From assembly GCF_900142435.1 (NCBI RefSeq), contig NZ_LT670846.1, forward strand, positions 586,750 through 650,749: a DNA stretch of 64,000 bases, given 5' to 3'. The stretch's first letter is position 1. Each line of letters starts with the position of its first letter. The notes under the pieces were generated by a model. It was not told the DNA's origin. It did not search any database and saw only the letters and a list, made by a program, of their open reading frames with translations. This document shows positions 31,402 to 39,063 of this stretch, in pieces. The position numbers and the translations under genes are program-made. This DNA comes from Thermocrinis minervae (lineage in GTDB: Bacteria > Aquificota > Aquificia > Aquificales > Aquificaceae).

Positions 31402-31680
31402 ATGGTGGTAGTAAAATTTATGCTGATGCATTTCCTTGTAGGTTTATTGGTGGGCATACTGTACGCAGAGGTCCTATACCTTTGGACGAGGTTAAGTTCA
31501 AAAACGGTACATTTTGGCATGCCCTTAAGGGTTGTAATATTTTCTATTCTGCTTTATTACATGCATACTGGTCTAGGATGGGATGGATTAACATTCTCTG
31601 TTGGTGGTTTTGTGTGTGGTCTTGTGCTCCAAACCTATTTGAGGAGTACTGTCTTCAATGGACTTGTTAAAAAGTGTTGA
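31402..31680 (+). CDS. Small membrane protein, AtpR-like (tentative)
   Basis: The product has 92 residues with three hydrophobic segments (about 5-27, 41-58 and 63-80). The order LLVGILYAEVLYLWTRL, then a loop, then two more helices resembles AtpR or AtpI-type small proteins found near some F-type ATP synthase operons. The similarity is only in pattern, and no ATP synthase gene is in this window. AAGG lies six bases before the ATG. It overlaps the next gene by 23 bases, so the two are probably made together. A 94-residue frame over the same bases is the less likely reading. Confidence 0.55.
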   Translation: MVVVKFMLMHFLVGLLVGILYAEVLYLWTRLSSKTVHFGMPLRVVIFSILLYYMHTGLGWDGLTFSVGGFVCGLVLQTYLRSTVFNGLVKKC

Positions 31681-32035
31681 GCTTCTGTTTGCAGACCAGC
31701 TTGTTAGTTTTTTCGTCTGGATGGCGTTGTTACATATACTAGCACAAGTGTTTGTAGACAGAAGGGTAGCCTTTTGGATATCTTCTTTGGCCACTACTTA
31801 TTTATGGATTAAGAACTTTGATCTTCTAACACCTACAAAGGCCTGGGCCATAATATTCCTTTTCTTTGCCTTTTACTTTATTCTAAAGCTTACTCTTCAT
31901 ATAAACCTCTTCCTGCTGCTTAAGGGCAAAAAAAGGTGTCCTGAATGTTATTCCGAAGTACACCTTAAAGCTAAGGTCTGTCCTTTTTGTAGGTACAGCT
32001 TTAAGAATCATCAAAGCGTGAGCCAAGAAGTTTAA
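31658..32035 (+). CDS. Membrane protein with C-terminal zinc ribbon, unknown
   Basis: The 125-residue product has three predicted membrane helices in residues about 15-90, followed by a cytoplasmic CPEC-x12-CPFC zinc-ribbon motif near residues 95-112. I do not recognise the family. It overlaps the AtpR-like gene by 23 bases and ends 4 bases into the converging kup gene. The pairing suggests that the two small proteins act together, possibly in assembly of a membrane complex, but this is inference only. Confidence 0.7.
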   Translation: MDLLKSVELLFADQLVSFFVWMALLHILAQVFVDRRVAFWISSLATTYLWIKNFDLLTPTKAWAIIFLFFAFYFILKLTLHINLFLLLKGKKRCPECYSEVHLKAKVCPFCRYSFKNHQSVSQEV

Positions 32036-33843
32036 AGCTCAACCCTTACTGTAACACCATGTAGCTTATCTTCTGGAAATCTGTAAAACTCCACAAAGCT
32101 AGGACTTACGCGCTTTATAAGACCGAATATCTTCCATACAAACTTTTCTGTATAGACCTGCTCCATACCATAGAAGATAACCCTCTCTTTTATACCCAGT
32201 TTTCTAAGTTCTTCCTCCACGTTTGGTATTTCCATGTATCCGTATCTTATTTCTGCCAGCCTTAGGCCTTTTGTTATGCTACCCTTAATAAAGCCTTCTA
32301 CACCAAAGGGTTTATCATCTTTAATCAGAGAGAGGAATACGTTATCTTCGTAAACTATACCATGTTCAAACATAGTATTTATCACGTAAGGGGGTATGAA
32401 CTTTAGATCCCTTATGAGGAATATGGCTGTACCTGGTATGGGTTCTGTGCTCCTGTAGGCATTTTCAAACTTAAGTACAAAATCTTTAAAAGGCATAAAC
32501 TCCATGTTCTTGTAAAGTCTTTCCTGGCCTTTCATGTACAGGATGAACATCCACATGGGAAACATGGCAAAGACTACGGACCAGTAACCTCCGTGCTGTA
32601 GCTTGTTCATAGACGACATAAGGAACAGAATGTCCACAAGGAAGAGTAATAAAGATCCAATAGTGTAGAAGATCTCCCTTCTCAGGAAGTGTATAAGGGT
32701 AAGAAGGAAGCCTGTTATAACCATGACTACGTTTACAGAAAAACCGTAAGCTGCGGCCATAGAATCAGAAGTTTTAAAGTTTATGTACATGAATATGACA
32801 CCTGCAAAAAGTAGCCAATTTGCAAATGGTACGTAAATTTGTGTGCTTATCTCTGTAGAGGTGTGTTTTATTCTAAGTAGTGGAGCTATTCTTATGTTGA
32901 TAGCTTGGAATATGATAGAAAAAACACCGGAGATAAGTGCTTGTGCAGCTATTACGCTAGCCAGTATTACAAGTATTAGGAATGGTATATATAATGTTTC
33001 TCCAAGAAGCTGTCTTGCAGTCTCAAAAAAGGGATTGTTTTTATAGTCTGCAGTGTTTAACATTAAGAAGGCTCCTTGACCCATGTAGTTGAGTACTAAC
33101 ATCGGGAATACATACATCCAGGCTCTTCTTATAGCTACCCTTCCGAGATGCCCCATGTCGGCGTAAAGAGCCTCACCACCAGTAGCTGCCAATATGACCT
33201 CTGACAAAACTAGAAACCCCTTGAGTGGGTTTTCTAAGAGAAACTCCACTCCATAGTGAGGACTAAGAGCAAGCAGTATTTGAGGTGCTTTTAAAACATA
33301 GTAAAGACCTATAAGACCTATTGAGGTAAACCAAACAAGCATTATAGGCCCAAAGTATTCCCCGAGTTTACCAGTTCCTTTACTCTGTACTGAGAACAGG
33401 AGAATAGTGATGATAATGGCTAGAATAAGTACATCTTGTTGGGGAGTGTTTTCAAATCCTGGTATAAACCTAATACCTTCTGAAGCGCTAAGGATGGTTA
33501 TAGCTGGAGTTATTATCCCGTCCCCTATAAGAAAGGCAAGACCGATTACTACTAGGTACCTTATGAAGGATCTTAATTTCTTGCTGTTTGAGAGGGACTT
33601 GGCTATCTCTCCAAGGACTACAGTACCACCCTCTCCCCTTATGCTTAGATTCATAGCGAACCAAGCGTATTGAACGGTGACCAATATTATCATCGTCCAG
33701 ATTATCAGAGAAACTATGCCAAATATCTGATCTTTCTGCGGTTTAGTGAGAAGTGCTATAACCGCTAGAGTGTACAGAGGGCTCGTACCTATGTCACCAA
33801 AGACAGCCCCCATTGCCCTAATGATGTTCATCAAAGAACCCAT
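32032..33843 (-). CDS. kup: KUP/HAK-type potassium uptake transporter
   Basis: Kup is a proton-coupled potassium importer. The 603-residue product begins with the family signature GAVFGDIGTSPLYTL and has about 12 membrane helices (residues 5-430), including GDGIITPAITILSASEG. A C-terminal cytoplasmic domain of about 170 residues follows. The ATG at 33843 lies 8 bases after a TATAAT that is shared, in overlapping form, with the divergent rimI promoter. It converges with the zinc-ribbon membrane gene with a 4-base overlap. Confidence 0.95.
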   Translation of the reverse strand: MGSLMNIIRAMGAVFGDIGTSPLYTLAVIALLTKPQKDQIFGIVSLIIWTMIILVTVQYAWFAMNLSIRGEGGTVVLGEIAKSLSNSKKLRSFIRYLVVIGLAFLIGDGIITPAITILSASEGIRFIPGFENTPQQDVLILAIIITILLFSVQSKGTGKLGEYFGPIMLVWFTSIGLIGLYYVLKAPQILLALSPHYGVEFLLENPLKGFLVLSEVILAATGGEALYADMGHLGRVAIRRAWMYVFPMLVLNYMGQGAFLMLNTADYKNNPFFETARQLLGETLYIPFLILVILASVIAAQALISGVFSIIFQAINIRIAPLLRIKHTSTEISTQIYVPFANWLLFAGVIFMYINFKTSDSMAAAYGFSVNVVMVITGFLLTLIHFLRREIFYTIGSLLLFLVDILFLMSSMNKLQHGGYWSVVFAMFPMWMFILYMKGQERLYKNMEFMPFKDFVLKFENAYRSTEPIPGTAIFLIRDLKFIPPYVINTMFEHGIVYEDNVFLSLIKDDKPFGVEGFIKGSITKGLRLAEIRYGYMEIPNVEEELRKLGIKERVIFYGMEQVYTEKFVWKIFGLIKRVSPSFVEFYRFPEDKLHGVTVRVEL

Positions 33844-33847
33844 GGCT

Positions 33848-33857
33848 TAGAATTATA
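33848..33857. promoter_or_regulatory. Overlapping divergent -10 boxes of rimI and kup
   Basis: Only 19 bases separate the kup ATG (minus strand) and the rimI GTG (plus strand). The minus strand has TATAAT at 33857-33852, 8 bases before kup. The plus strand has TAGAAT at 33848-33853, 9 bases before rimI. Neither gene has a Shine-Dalgarno sequence. The two -10 boxes share two bases around a TTATAA palindrome, so only one polymerase could load at a time. Confidence 0.5.
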
Positions 33858-33862
33858 ACGAC

Positions 33863-34297
33863 GTGGTAAGAAGGCTCAGAGAAGAAGACCTACAGGCAGT
33901 CTACAGGATAAACTCGGAGAACTTCACCACAGACGCCTGGCCTCTGCAAGCCTTTGAAAGGGAGCTAAGCTTGGACTATTCTCATGCCTTAGTATGGGAA
34001 GAGGATGGTAAGGTGATAGGCTACGCTATAGCTTGGGTGGTTTACGATGAAGCTAGCATAATGAGCTTCGCCATAGACAAAGAGTGGCAGGGTAAAGGAT
34101 ACGGTAAGAAGCTTTTGCAGCACCTCATAGAACACTTTAGGAAAATGGGTGGTATAAGAAGGATCACTCTGGACGTGAGGAAGTCAAACATACAGGCCAT
34201 AAACCTTTACAGATCATTGGGCTTTAGGATCGAAGCCGAGAGGAAGAGCTACTACTCGGATGGTGAGAACGCCTATTTTATGGTCTTAGACCTCTGA
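33863..34297 (+). CDS. rimI: GNAT acetyltransferase, RimI-like
   Basis: RimI acetylates the N-terminal alanine of ribosomal protein S18. The 144-residue product has the GNAT fold motifs: acetyl-CoA-binding KEWQGKGYGKKLLQHL (residues about 72-87) and the C-terminal DVRKSNIQAINLYRSLGF, followed by a Tyr-rich tail ending DGENAYFMVLDL, all typical of RimI and related enzymes. It starts at GTG with no ribosome site. RimI fits better than other GNATs, but substrate choice within the family cannot be read from sequence. Confidence 0.8.
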   Translation: MVRRLREEDLQAVYRINSENFTTDAWPLQAFERELSLDYSHALVWEEDGKVIGYAIAWVVYDEASIMSFAIDKEWQGKGYGKKLLQHLIEHFRKMGGIRRITLDVRKSNIQAINLYRSLGFRIEAERKSYYSDGENAYFMVLDL

Positions 34298-34314
34298 TTA
34301 AGGTCATATAAATC

Positions 34315-34343
34315 TTGACTGGTAACCTTCAGAGTTGGATAAT
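34315..34343 (+). promoter_or_regulatory. Promoter of fumarase-trxB operon (start codon at +1)
   Basis: TTGACT (34315-34320), a 17-base spacer and GATAAT (34338-34343) make a strong sigma-70-type promoter. The transcription start would fall at about 34350, which is exactly the A of the ATG. There is no ribosome site. This is the clearest single example of the leaderless arrangement in the window because both boxes are good. Confidence 0.75.
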
Positions 34344-34349
34344 TTTCCC

Positions 34350-34907
34350 ATGGAGAAGAGGATTCAAACGCCACTCACAGATGAGGTAGTGGAAAGCTTA
34401 AGGGCTGGTGACAAGGTTCTCATATCTGGTTACATATACACGGCTAGAGACGCCGCCCACAAGAGGATGGTGGAAGCCCTTGAAAGAGGAGAACCTTTAC
34501 CCTTTGACGTAAAAGGACAGATAATCTACTACGTGGGGCCTACTCCTCCGAAGCCCGGACAGGTAATAGGCTCAGCAGGTCCAACCACTGCCATAAGGAT
34601 GGACAAGTATGTGGAACCACTTTTAAAGCTTGGCCTTAAGGGTATGATAGGAAAGGGTTACAGGTCACCCCAGGTTAAGGAGCTCCTTCAAAAGTACAAG
34701 GCCGTCTACTTTGCTGCCGTCGGTGGTGTGGCAGTTTTGCTTTCCAAGTGTATAAAGTCTTCTGAAGTCATAGCCTACGAAGACCTTGGTACTGAGGCGA
34801 TAAGAAGGCTTTACGTGGAGGACTTTCCTGTTATAGTTGCCAACGACATCTACGGCGGTGATATCTTTGAAGAGGGAAGAAAGAGGTTTGCTAAGATAGT
34901 CATATGA
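34350..34907 (+). CDS. Class I fumarate hydratase, beta (C-terminal) subunit
   Basis: Class I fumarases are oxygen-sensitive [4Fe-4S] enzymes that interconvert fumarate and malate. In many thermophiles and archaea they are split into two subunits. The 185-residue product is the C-terminal type subunit: KVLISGYIYTARDAAHKRM, YVGPTPPKPGQVIGSAGPTT and GKGYRSPQVKELL. The N-terminal cluster-binding subunit is not in this window. I use the ATG at 34350 rather than a TTG five codons earlier because of the promoter position. It overlaps trxB by 4 bases. The related tartrate dehydratase subunit is the main alternative. Confidence 0.85.
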   Translation: MEKRIQTPLTDEVVESLRAGDKVLISGYIYTARDAAHKRMVEALERGEPLPFDVKGQIIYYVGPTPPKPGQVIGSAGPTTAIRMDKYVEPLLKLGLKGMIGKGYRSPQVKELLQKYKAVYFAAVGGVAVLLSKCIKSSEVIAYEDLGTEAIRRLYVEDFPVIVANDIYGGDIFEEGRKRFAKIVI

Positions 34908-35836
34908 GGAAGAAATTGATAATACTTGGTGGAGGTCCAGCCGGCATATCTGCCTCCATATACGCATCAAGGAAGAAGATAGACTTTGCCCTCATAACCA
35001 AAGAGTTAGGTGGACAGGTGATAAAGGCAGGCGAGATAGAAAACTACTTGGGTTATACCTTGGTTGACGGTATATCCCTCGTGGAGAAGATGATAGAACA
35101 TCTAAAAAGGCTTGGTGTAGAGCCCATACTGGATGAGATAGTTGATGCAAGGAAAGATGGAGAGGTTTTTAGGCTTGTGGGTCTTTCTGGACAGGAGTAT
35201 CAGTGTGAATACCTTCTTTTATGCACAGGCTCTGAACACAGAAGGTTAAACATCCCGGGCGAGAAGGAATACACGGGAAGAGGAGTTTCTTATTGCTACA
35301 CTTGCGACGCTCCCTTCTTTAAGGGTAAGGATGTCGTGGTGGTGGGCGGAGGGAATTCAGGCTTTGAAGCCGCAGAGCAGCTTATAAACTACGCCAACAG
35401 GATATACCTGGTGGAGATATCGGACAGCTTTAGGGCTGATGAAGTCTTAAAGGAAAAGGTTTTGACAAATCCGAAGGTGGTTCCCTTGCTCAAACATAGG
35501 GTCTTGGAGATAAGAGGAGATGGAAAGCTCCTTAACGAAGTCCTTGTTGAGGATTTAAGCTCTAACAGAGTATACACACTCAGAGTGGAGGGGGTTTTCG
35601 TAGAGGTAGGACTCACACCTAACACGGATTTGGCCAAAAAACTCGGCGTTATCCTCAACTCAAGGGGCGAGATAGTTATAGACTGTAACAACAGGACATC
35701 GGAGCCTAGGATATATGCAGCTGGCGACTGCACTAGCGTGTTTGCCAAGCAGATAATCACGGCGGCCGGTGAAGGAGCCAAGGCCCTTCTATCCATCTAC
35801 CACGATATGACCTATGGGGTAAGCTCCTGGCTCTAA
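34904..35836 (+). CDS. trxB: Thioredoxin reductase-like flavoprotein
   Basis: The enzyme transfers electrons from NAD(P)H through FAD to a redox-active disulfide. The 310-residue product has the FAD motif [13 protein letters not shown] at the N-terminus, the active-site Cys pair in [10 protein letters not shown] near residue 134, the NAD(P)-binding [11 protein letters not shown] near 148, and the C-terminal YAAGDCTS. Length and motifs are standard for low-molecular-weight thioredoxin reductase. The start overlaps the fumarase gene as ATGA. Its 3' end overlaps selD on the other strand by 48 bases. Confidence 0.92.
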   Translation: MRKKLIILGGGPAGISASIYASRKKIDFALITKELGGQVIKAGEIENYLGYTLVDGISLVEKMIEHLKRLGVEPILDEIVDARKDGEVFRLVGLSGQEYQCEYLLLCTGSEHRRLNIPGEKEYTGRGVSYCYTCDAPFFKGKDVVVVGGGNSGFEAAEQLINYANRIYLVEISDSFRADEVLKEKVLTNPKVVPLLKHRVLEIRGDGKLLNEVLVEDLSSNRVYTLRVEGVFVEVGLTPNTDLAKKLGVILNSRGEIVIDCNNRTSEPRIYAAGDCTSVFAKQIITAAGEGAKALLSIYHDMTYGVSSWL

Positions 35837-36814
35837 TACCCTGCCTATTTTCCATAGTTCAACGCAGAGCTCTTTTGCCCTTTCAAGCATCTCCCTCTCT
35901 GAGCTTTCTGGGACTGTAAACAGCAATCCACCGGAAGTTACAGGGTCAGAGAGGAGGATAAGCTTGTAAACATCAACTCCATCAGCCTTAAGATGATCTT
36001 TCACAAAGTTTAGGTTTTCCGTAGCTCCCTTCGGGAAGATCTTTTCCTTTACCAAGTGTTCAGACTCCTCGTACTTAGGAACTGAGGAGTAATTTATATA
36101 GATGGCGACACCTGACTTTCTTGCTATGTTGTAAGCGTGGCCTAGAAGGCCAAAACCCGTCACATCAGTACAGGCAGTAGCAAACTCCCAGGCTATACTT
36201 CCTACCAAGTCGTTGAGTTTTAGCATCCAACTTAAAGCTTCCTCCATATCCCCCTGGCTTATCCTACCTTCCTTTAGGGCTTTCACTAGCACTCCGGTAC
36301 CTATGGGCTTGCTTACGTAAAGCAGATTTCCTGCTCTAGCTCCAGACTGGGTTAGAAACTTACCTCCTGGAGCAATACCAGTCACAGCAAGACCAAACTT
36401 AGGTTCCTTATCGTCTATAGTATGCCCTCCCAACAGTACAGTTTTGGCCTCTCTGAGTTTATCCGAGCAACCTCTGAGAACCTCTTTTAAAACGTCAACA
36501 GAAAGGTCACAGCTGTTGAAACCAACCACAGCAAGGGCAGTCAACGGAATCCCACCCATAGCGTATATATCGCTTAGAGAGTTAACCGTAGATATGGCTC
36601 CCCAGAGGTACGGATCGTTTACCACAGGAGTGATAAAGTCTACCGTCTGTAAAAGGATAGACTCCCCCACTTTGTAAGCACCCGCATCATCCCCTACCCC
36701 CACCAGGGTGTTTGGGTCCTTGTAAAGGTTCAGTCCCTCAACCAGTTTTTCCAGGTCCGCCGGACCCACCTTCGCCGCTCAACCAGAAGCCCTGACGAGT
36801 CTGAGCAGCTCCAT
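35789..36814 (-). CDS. selD: Selenophosphate synthetase, itself a selenoprotein (in-frame UGA at codon 12)
   Basis: SelD makes selenophosphate from selenide and ATP. The frame begins at ATG 36814 and reads [11 protein letters not shown], then TGA (36781-36779), then [16 protein letters not shown], and continues open to TAG at 35789 (341 residues). The TGA falls exactly where SelD has its catalytic Cys or Sec, followed three residues later by the essential Lys (U12, K15: S-G-U-x-x-K). Aquifex SelD has the same layout. GDDAGAY and the GGHTIDD-type ATP site follow. Starting at a GTG after the TGA (36769) would delete the active site, so Sec decoding is strongly favoured. A hairpin sits 12 bases after the UGA. 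Confidence 0.92.
36752..36781 (-). promoter_or_regulatory. SECIS-like hairpin downstream of selD UGA
   Basis: Bacterial selenocysteine insertion needs a stem-loop just 3' of the UGA for SelB. On the minus strand, after TGA and 12 bases, GGTCC-GGC-GGACC forms a perfect 5-base-pair stem (36766-36754), extendable by two G-U pairs, with a GGC loop 18-20 bases after the UGA. Position and Gly-rich apical loop fit the bacterial SECIS type. The pairing is seen; the function is inferred. Confidence 0.7.
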
Positions 36815-36896
36815 AAAAAAAAATCATAGAATAATCCTACAGACACACGTTTCTAAATTTCAGAAAACATGTTAAAATTTCCTTTTAAAATTTCGC

Positions 36897-38096
36897 ATGA
36901 CAGACCAGCAGAGTAATCAGCTATTTTTCTTTGTTTGGGAAAGTAAAGAGCACTGGAAGATCAAGTCAGTATCTCCAAACGTTACACAGCTTACAGGCTA
37001 CAGCCCAGAGGATTTTTCAGAAGGTAGGGTAAACTACAGAGATCTAATACATCCAGAAGACCTACCAAGGGTTGAAAGGGAAGTTAAAGAGCGCATCCTT
37101 TCGGGCAGGGATGGCTGGGTTCATCAGGACTACAGGATAATAACAAAAGAAGGTTTAGTGAAATGGGTGCTTGATATAACCACGTGTGTCTTTTGCGAAG
37201 AGAAAAAAACTTCAGTGTACTACAGCTATCTGATTGATACAACAGATAGACACGAAAGAGAAGAGATCTTTAACACTTTGGTTGAGCTTTCCCCTGTGGG
37301 CATGTTCCTAAGGCAAGGGGACAAGCTGGTATACGTAAACAGGGCGCTTGAGAGGATCACAGGCTACACAAAGGAAGAACTGATAAGTTTACCCGTCCTT
37401 GAGCTGATCCATCCTAAGGATAAAGAGAAGGTAAAGACGGTCATGGCGTTGAGGGACGTAGGTGAGAAAACACCCATTACATATGAGGTAAGGCTTAGGA
37501 AAAAAGGCGGGAAGTATATCTACGTTCGTATAAGCTCATCCGCGGCGCTTTACAGAGGTAAGCCTGCCGGTGTGGGTGTGGTTATAGACATAACCTCTAT
37601 GAAAAAAACGGAGGAGAGGCTCAGATACCTTTCTACACATGATTACCTTACTGAACTCTACAACAGGAGAGCAATGGAGGAGTTTTTACAGAAGGAGCTA
37701 GAGAGATCTAAAAGGTATGGAACACCCTTCAGTATAATCCTTGTAGATGTAGATGACTTTAAGAAGATAAACGACACCTTAGGGCATCAGGTGGGTGATG
37801 CTGTACTAAAGGATCTTTCTAAGCTTATACTGAGGAACCTAAGGAAGTCAGACGTGATAGGTCGTTGGGGTGGTGAAGAGTTTCTGGTGATATTACCCAT
37901 GGTAAAGGACCCTATACCCATCGCCGAAAAGCTAAGGAGCAAAGTCCAGGAGTCCTTTAGGGGGATGGTTAGCATATCTGCAGGGTCTACTAGCTACAAA
38001 GAAGGAGATTCTATGGATACTATGCTCTTAAGGGCTGATAAGGCTCTCTATTTGGCTAAATCAAAAGGTAAAAACAGAGTAGAGTACTTGGAATAG
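36897..38096 (+). CDS. PAS-PAS-GGDEF diguanylate cyclase
   Basis: The product makes the second messenger cyclic di-GMP. Its 399 residues comprise a PAS domain (about 10-115, with VTQLTGYSPEDF), a second PAS plus PAC motif (about 125-235, with LERITGYTKEEL), and a GGDEF domain (about 240-399). The active site is RWGGEEFLVILP, and an inhibitory RxxD site (RKSD) lies five residues earlier, so product inhibition is likely. There are no membrane segments, so it is a soluble sensor with an unknown ligand. A TAAAAT box ends 5 bases before the ATG. Confidence 0.93.
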   Translation: MTDQQSNQLFFFVWESKEHWKIKSVSPNVTQLTGYSPEDFSEGRVNYRDLIHPEDLPRVEREVKERILSGRDGWVHQDYRIITKEGLVKWVLDITTCVFCEEKKTSVYYSYLIDTTDRHEREEIFNTLVELSPVGMFLRQGDKLVYVNRALERITGYTKEELISLPVLELIHPKDKEKVKTVMALRDVGEKTPITYEVRLRKKGGKYIYVRISSSAALYRGKPAGVGVVIDITSMKKTEERLRYLSTHDYLTELYNRRAMEEFLQKELERSKRYGTPFSIILVDVDDFKKINDTLGHQVGDAVLKDLSKLILRNLRKSDVIGRWGGEEFLVILPMVKDPIPIAEKLRSKVQESFRGMVSISAGSTSYKEGDSMDTMLLRADKALYLAKSKGKNRVEYLE

Positions 38097-38107
38097 ATTA
38101 TCTGTTT

Positions 38108-38539
38108 ATGAGGTCGTGGAACTACCTTATAGCACTTGAGGGTATAACCAAAGACGGAAAGAAGCTAGAGGAATCAGCTCTTTACATAGTTGCCATACCA
38201 GCGGAGGATATCTTGAAAGCCGTTGAGATGGAATGCTATGCAAGTAATTACCTGCCTGCAGATGCAGTGCTCAAGTACGGACAAGCTTACGCCATAGGTG
38301 TAGACCAGGACATAAAAGATTTAGATCGTTACTATATCTCCCACTACAGAGAAGACTTAGGTCTTTACGTGTTCAAGGAGGGTGTAAACTTTACCGACGG
38401 TCTTACTAACGTTTTTAGATTGCTCTTGGACATGATGAAAGCAAGAGAATCTGTGGATATGGTAAGACCGGTGGTGGATGTGGGAAGCCCACCGGAGGAG
38501 ATAATGCTCATGTGTTTAGAGAGGTCTCTATCAACTTAG
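38108..38539 (+). CDS. Conserved-looking protein of unknown function
   Basis: The product has 143 residues with no signal sequence, membrane segment or motif that I recognise. It has a mixed alpha/beta pattern (YLIALEGITKDGKKLEESALY at the start, in part) and a Met-rich C-terminal helix. It begins 11 bases after the diguanylate cyclase stop and is probably cotranscribed with it, so a link to c-di-GMP output is possible but unproven. Its last 9 bases overlap the converging nuclease gene. Confidence 0.7.
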   Translation: MRSWNYLIALEGITKDGKKLEESALYIVAIPAEDILKAVEMECYASNYLPADAVLKYGQAYAIGVDQDIKDLDRYYISHYREDLGLYVFKEGVNFTDGLTNVFRLLLDMMKARESVDMVRPVVDVGSPPEEIMLMCLERSLST

Positions 38540-39022
38540 ACCCTTTTCAAAGTCTTCTGGTCTTAGATTTTCAAGCCATTCTCTTAGTTTTTTCTTTTCT
38601 TCCTCTTCCTCCTCTGGTTCAGGCTTTGGTACATGCGATTTTTCTAAGACTTCAGGGTTTACAAAGATGGGAGCTCCAAATCTAAGGGCTAGGTTTATAG
38701 CATCGCTAGGTCTTGAGTCTATAACTAAGGTGTTTGTTCCTTGAGTTATGTAGATCTCAGCATAGTATGTACTGTCTTTTAGGTCGCTTATGACTACCTT
38801 TTCAAGTCTTCCGCCAAGCTGCTGTATGATGTTTTTGGTAAGCTCGTAGGTCATGGGTCTTGGGGGTTGGACACCCTGCAGTTCCCTTAGTATGCTCTCC
38901 GCCTCAAATCCACCTATCCATATGGGGAGGATTGTCTCCTCGTCATCCTTAGCCCTTAGGAGTACTATGGGCATCTGAGACACTGGATCAAGACTTATAC
39001 CCTGCACGAACATCTCTATCAT
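38531..39022 (-). CDS. Bifunctional nuclease family protein (BFN / DUF151)
   Basis: The 163-residue product has the BFN domain in residues about 1-135: QMPIVLLRAKDDEETILPIW, IGGFEAESI, and VIDSRPSDAINLALRFGAPI, the diagnostic Ser-Arg-Pro-Ser-Asp-Ala motif. A Glu-rich stretch and a helical tail follow. Family members have been reported as DNase/RNase or as stress-related proteins; the exact role is unsettled. GGAGG precedes the ATG. It lies between miaB (upstream in the same direction) and the unknown gene. Confidence 0.88.
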   Translation of the reverse strand: MIEMFVQGISLDPVSQMPIVLLRAKDDEETILPIWIGGFEAESILRELQGVQPPRPMTYELTKNIIQQLGGRLEKVVISDLKDSTYYAEIYITQGTNTLVIDSRPSDAINLALRFGAPIFVNPEVLEKSHVPKPEPEEEEEEKKKLREWLENLRPEDFEKGLS

Positions 39023-39063
39023 GATGAAGTACCTCCACCTCTATAAATTTATACCGGTTAAGT

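Noticed and set aside
31386-31670. A 94-residue plus-strand frame over the AtpR-like gene
   Set aside because: It has no coherent membrane pattern or ribosome site, whereas the 92-residue frame has regular helices and couples to the next gene.
35789-36769. selD starting at the GTG after the TGA
   Set aside because: This would remove the catalytic Sec and Lys; the frame is open and family-like upstream through the TGA to an ATG.
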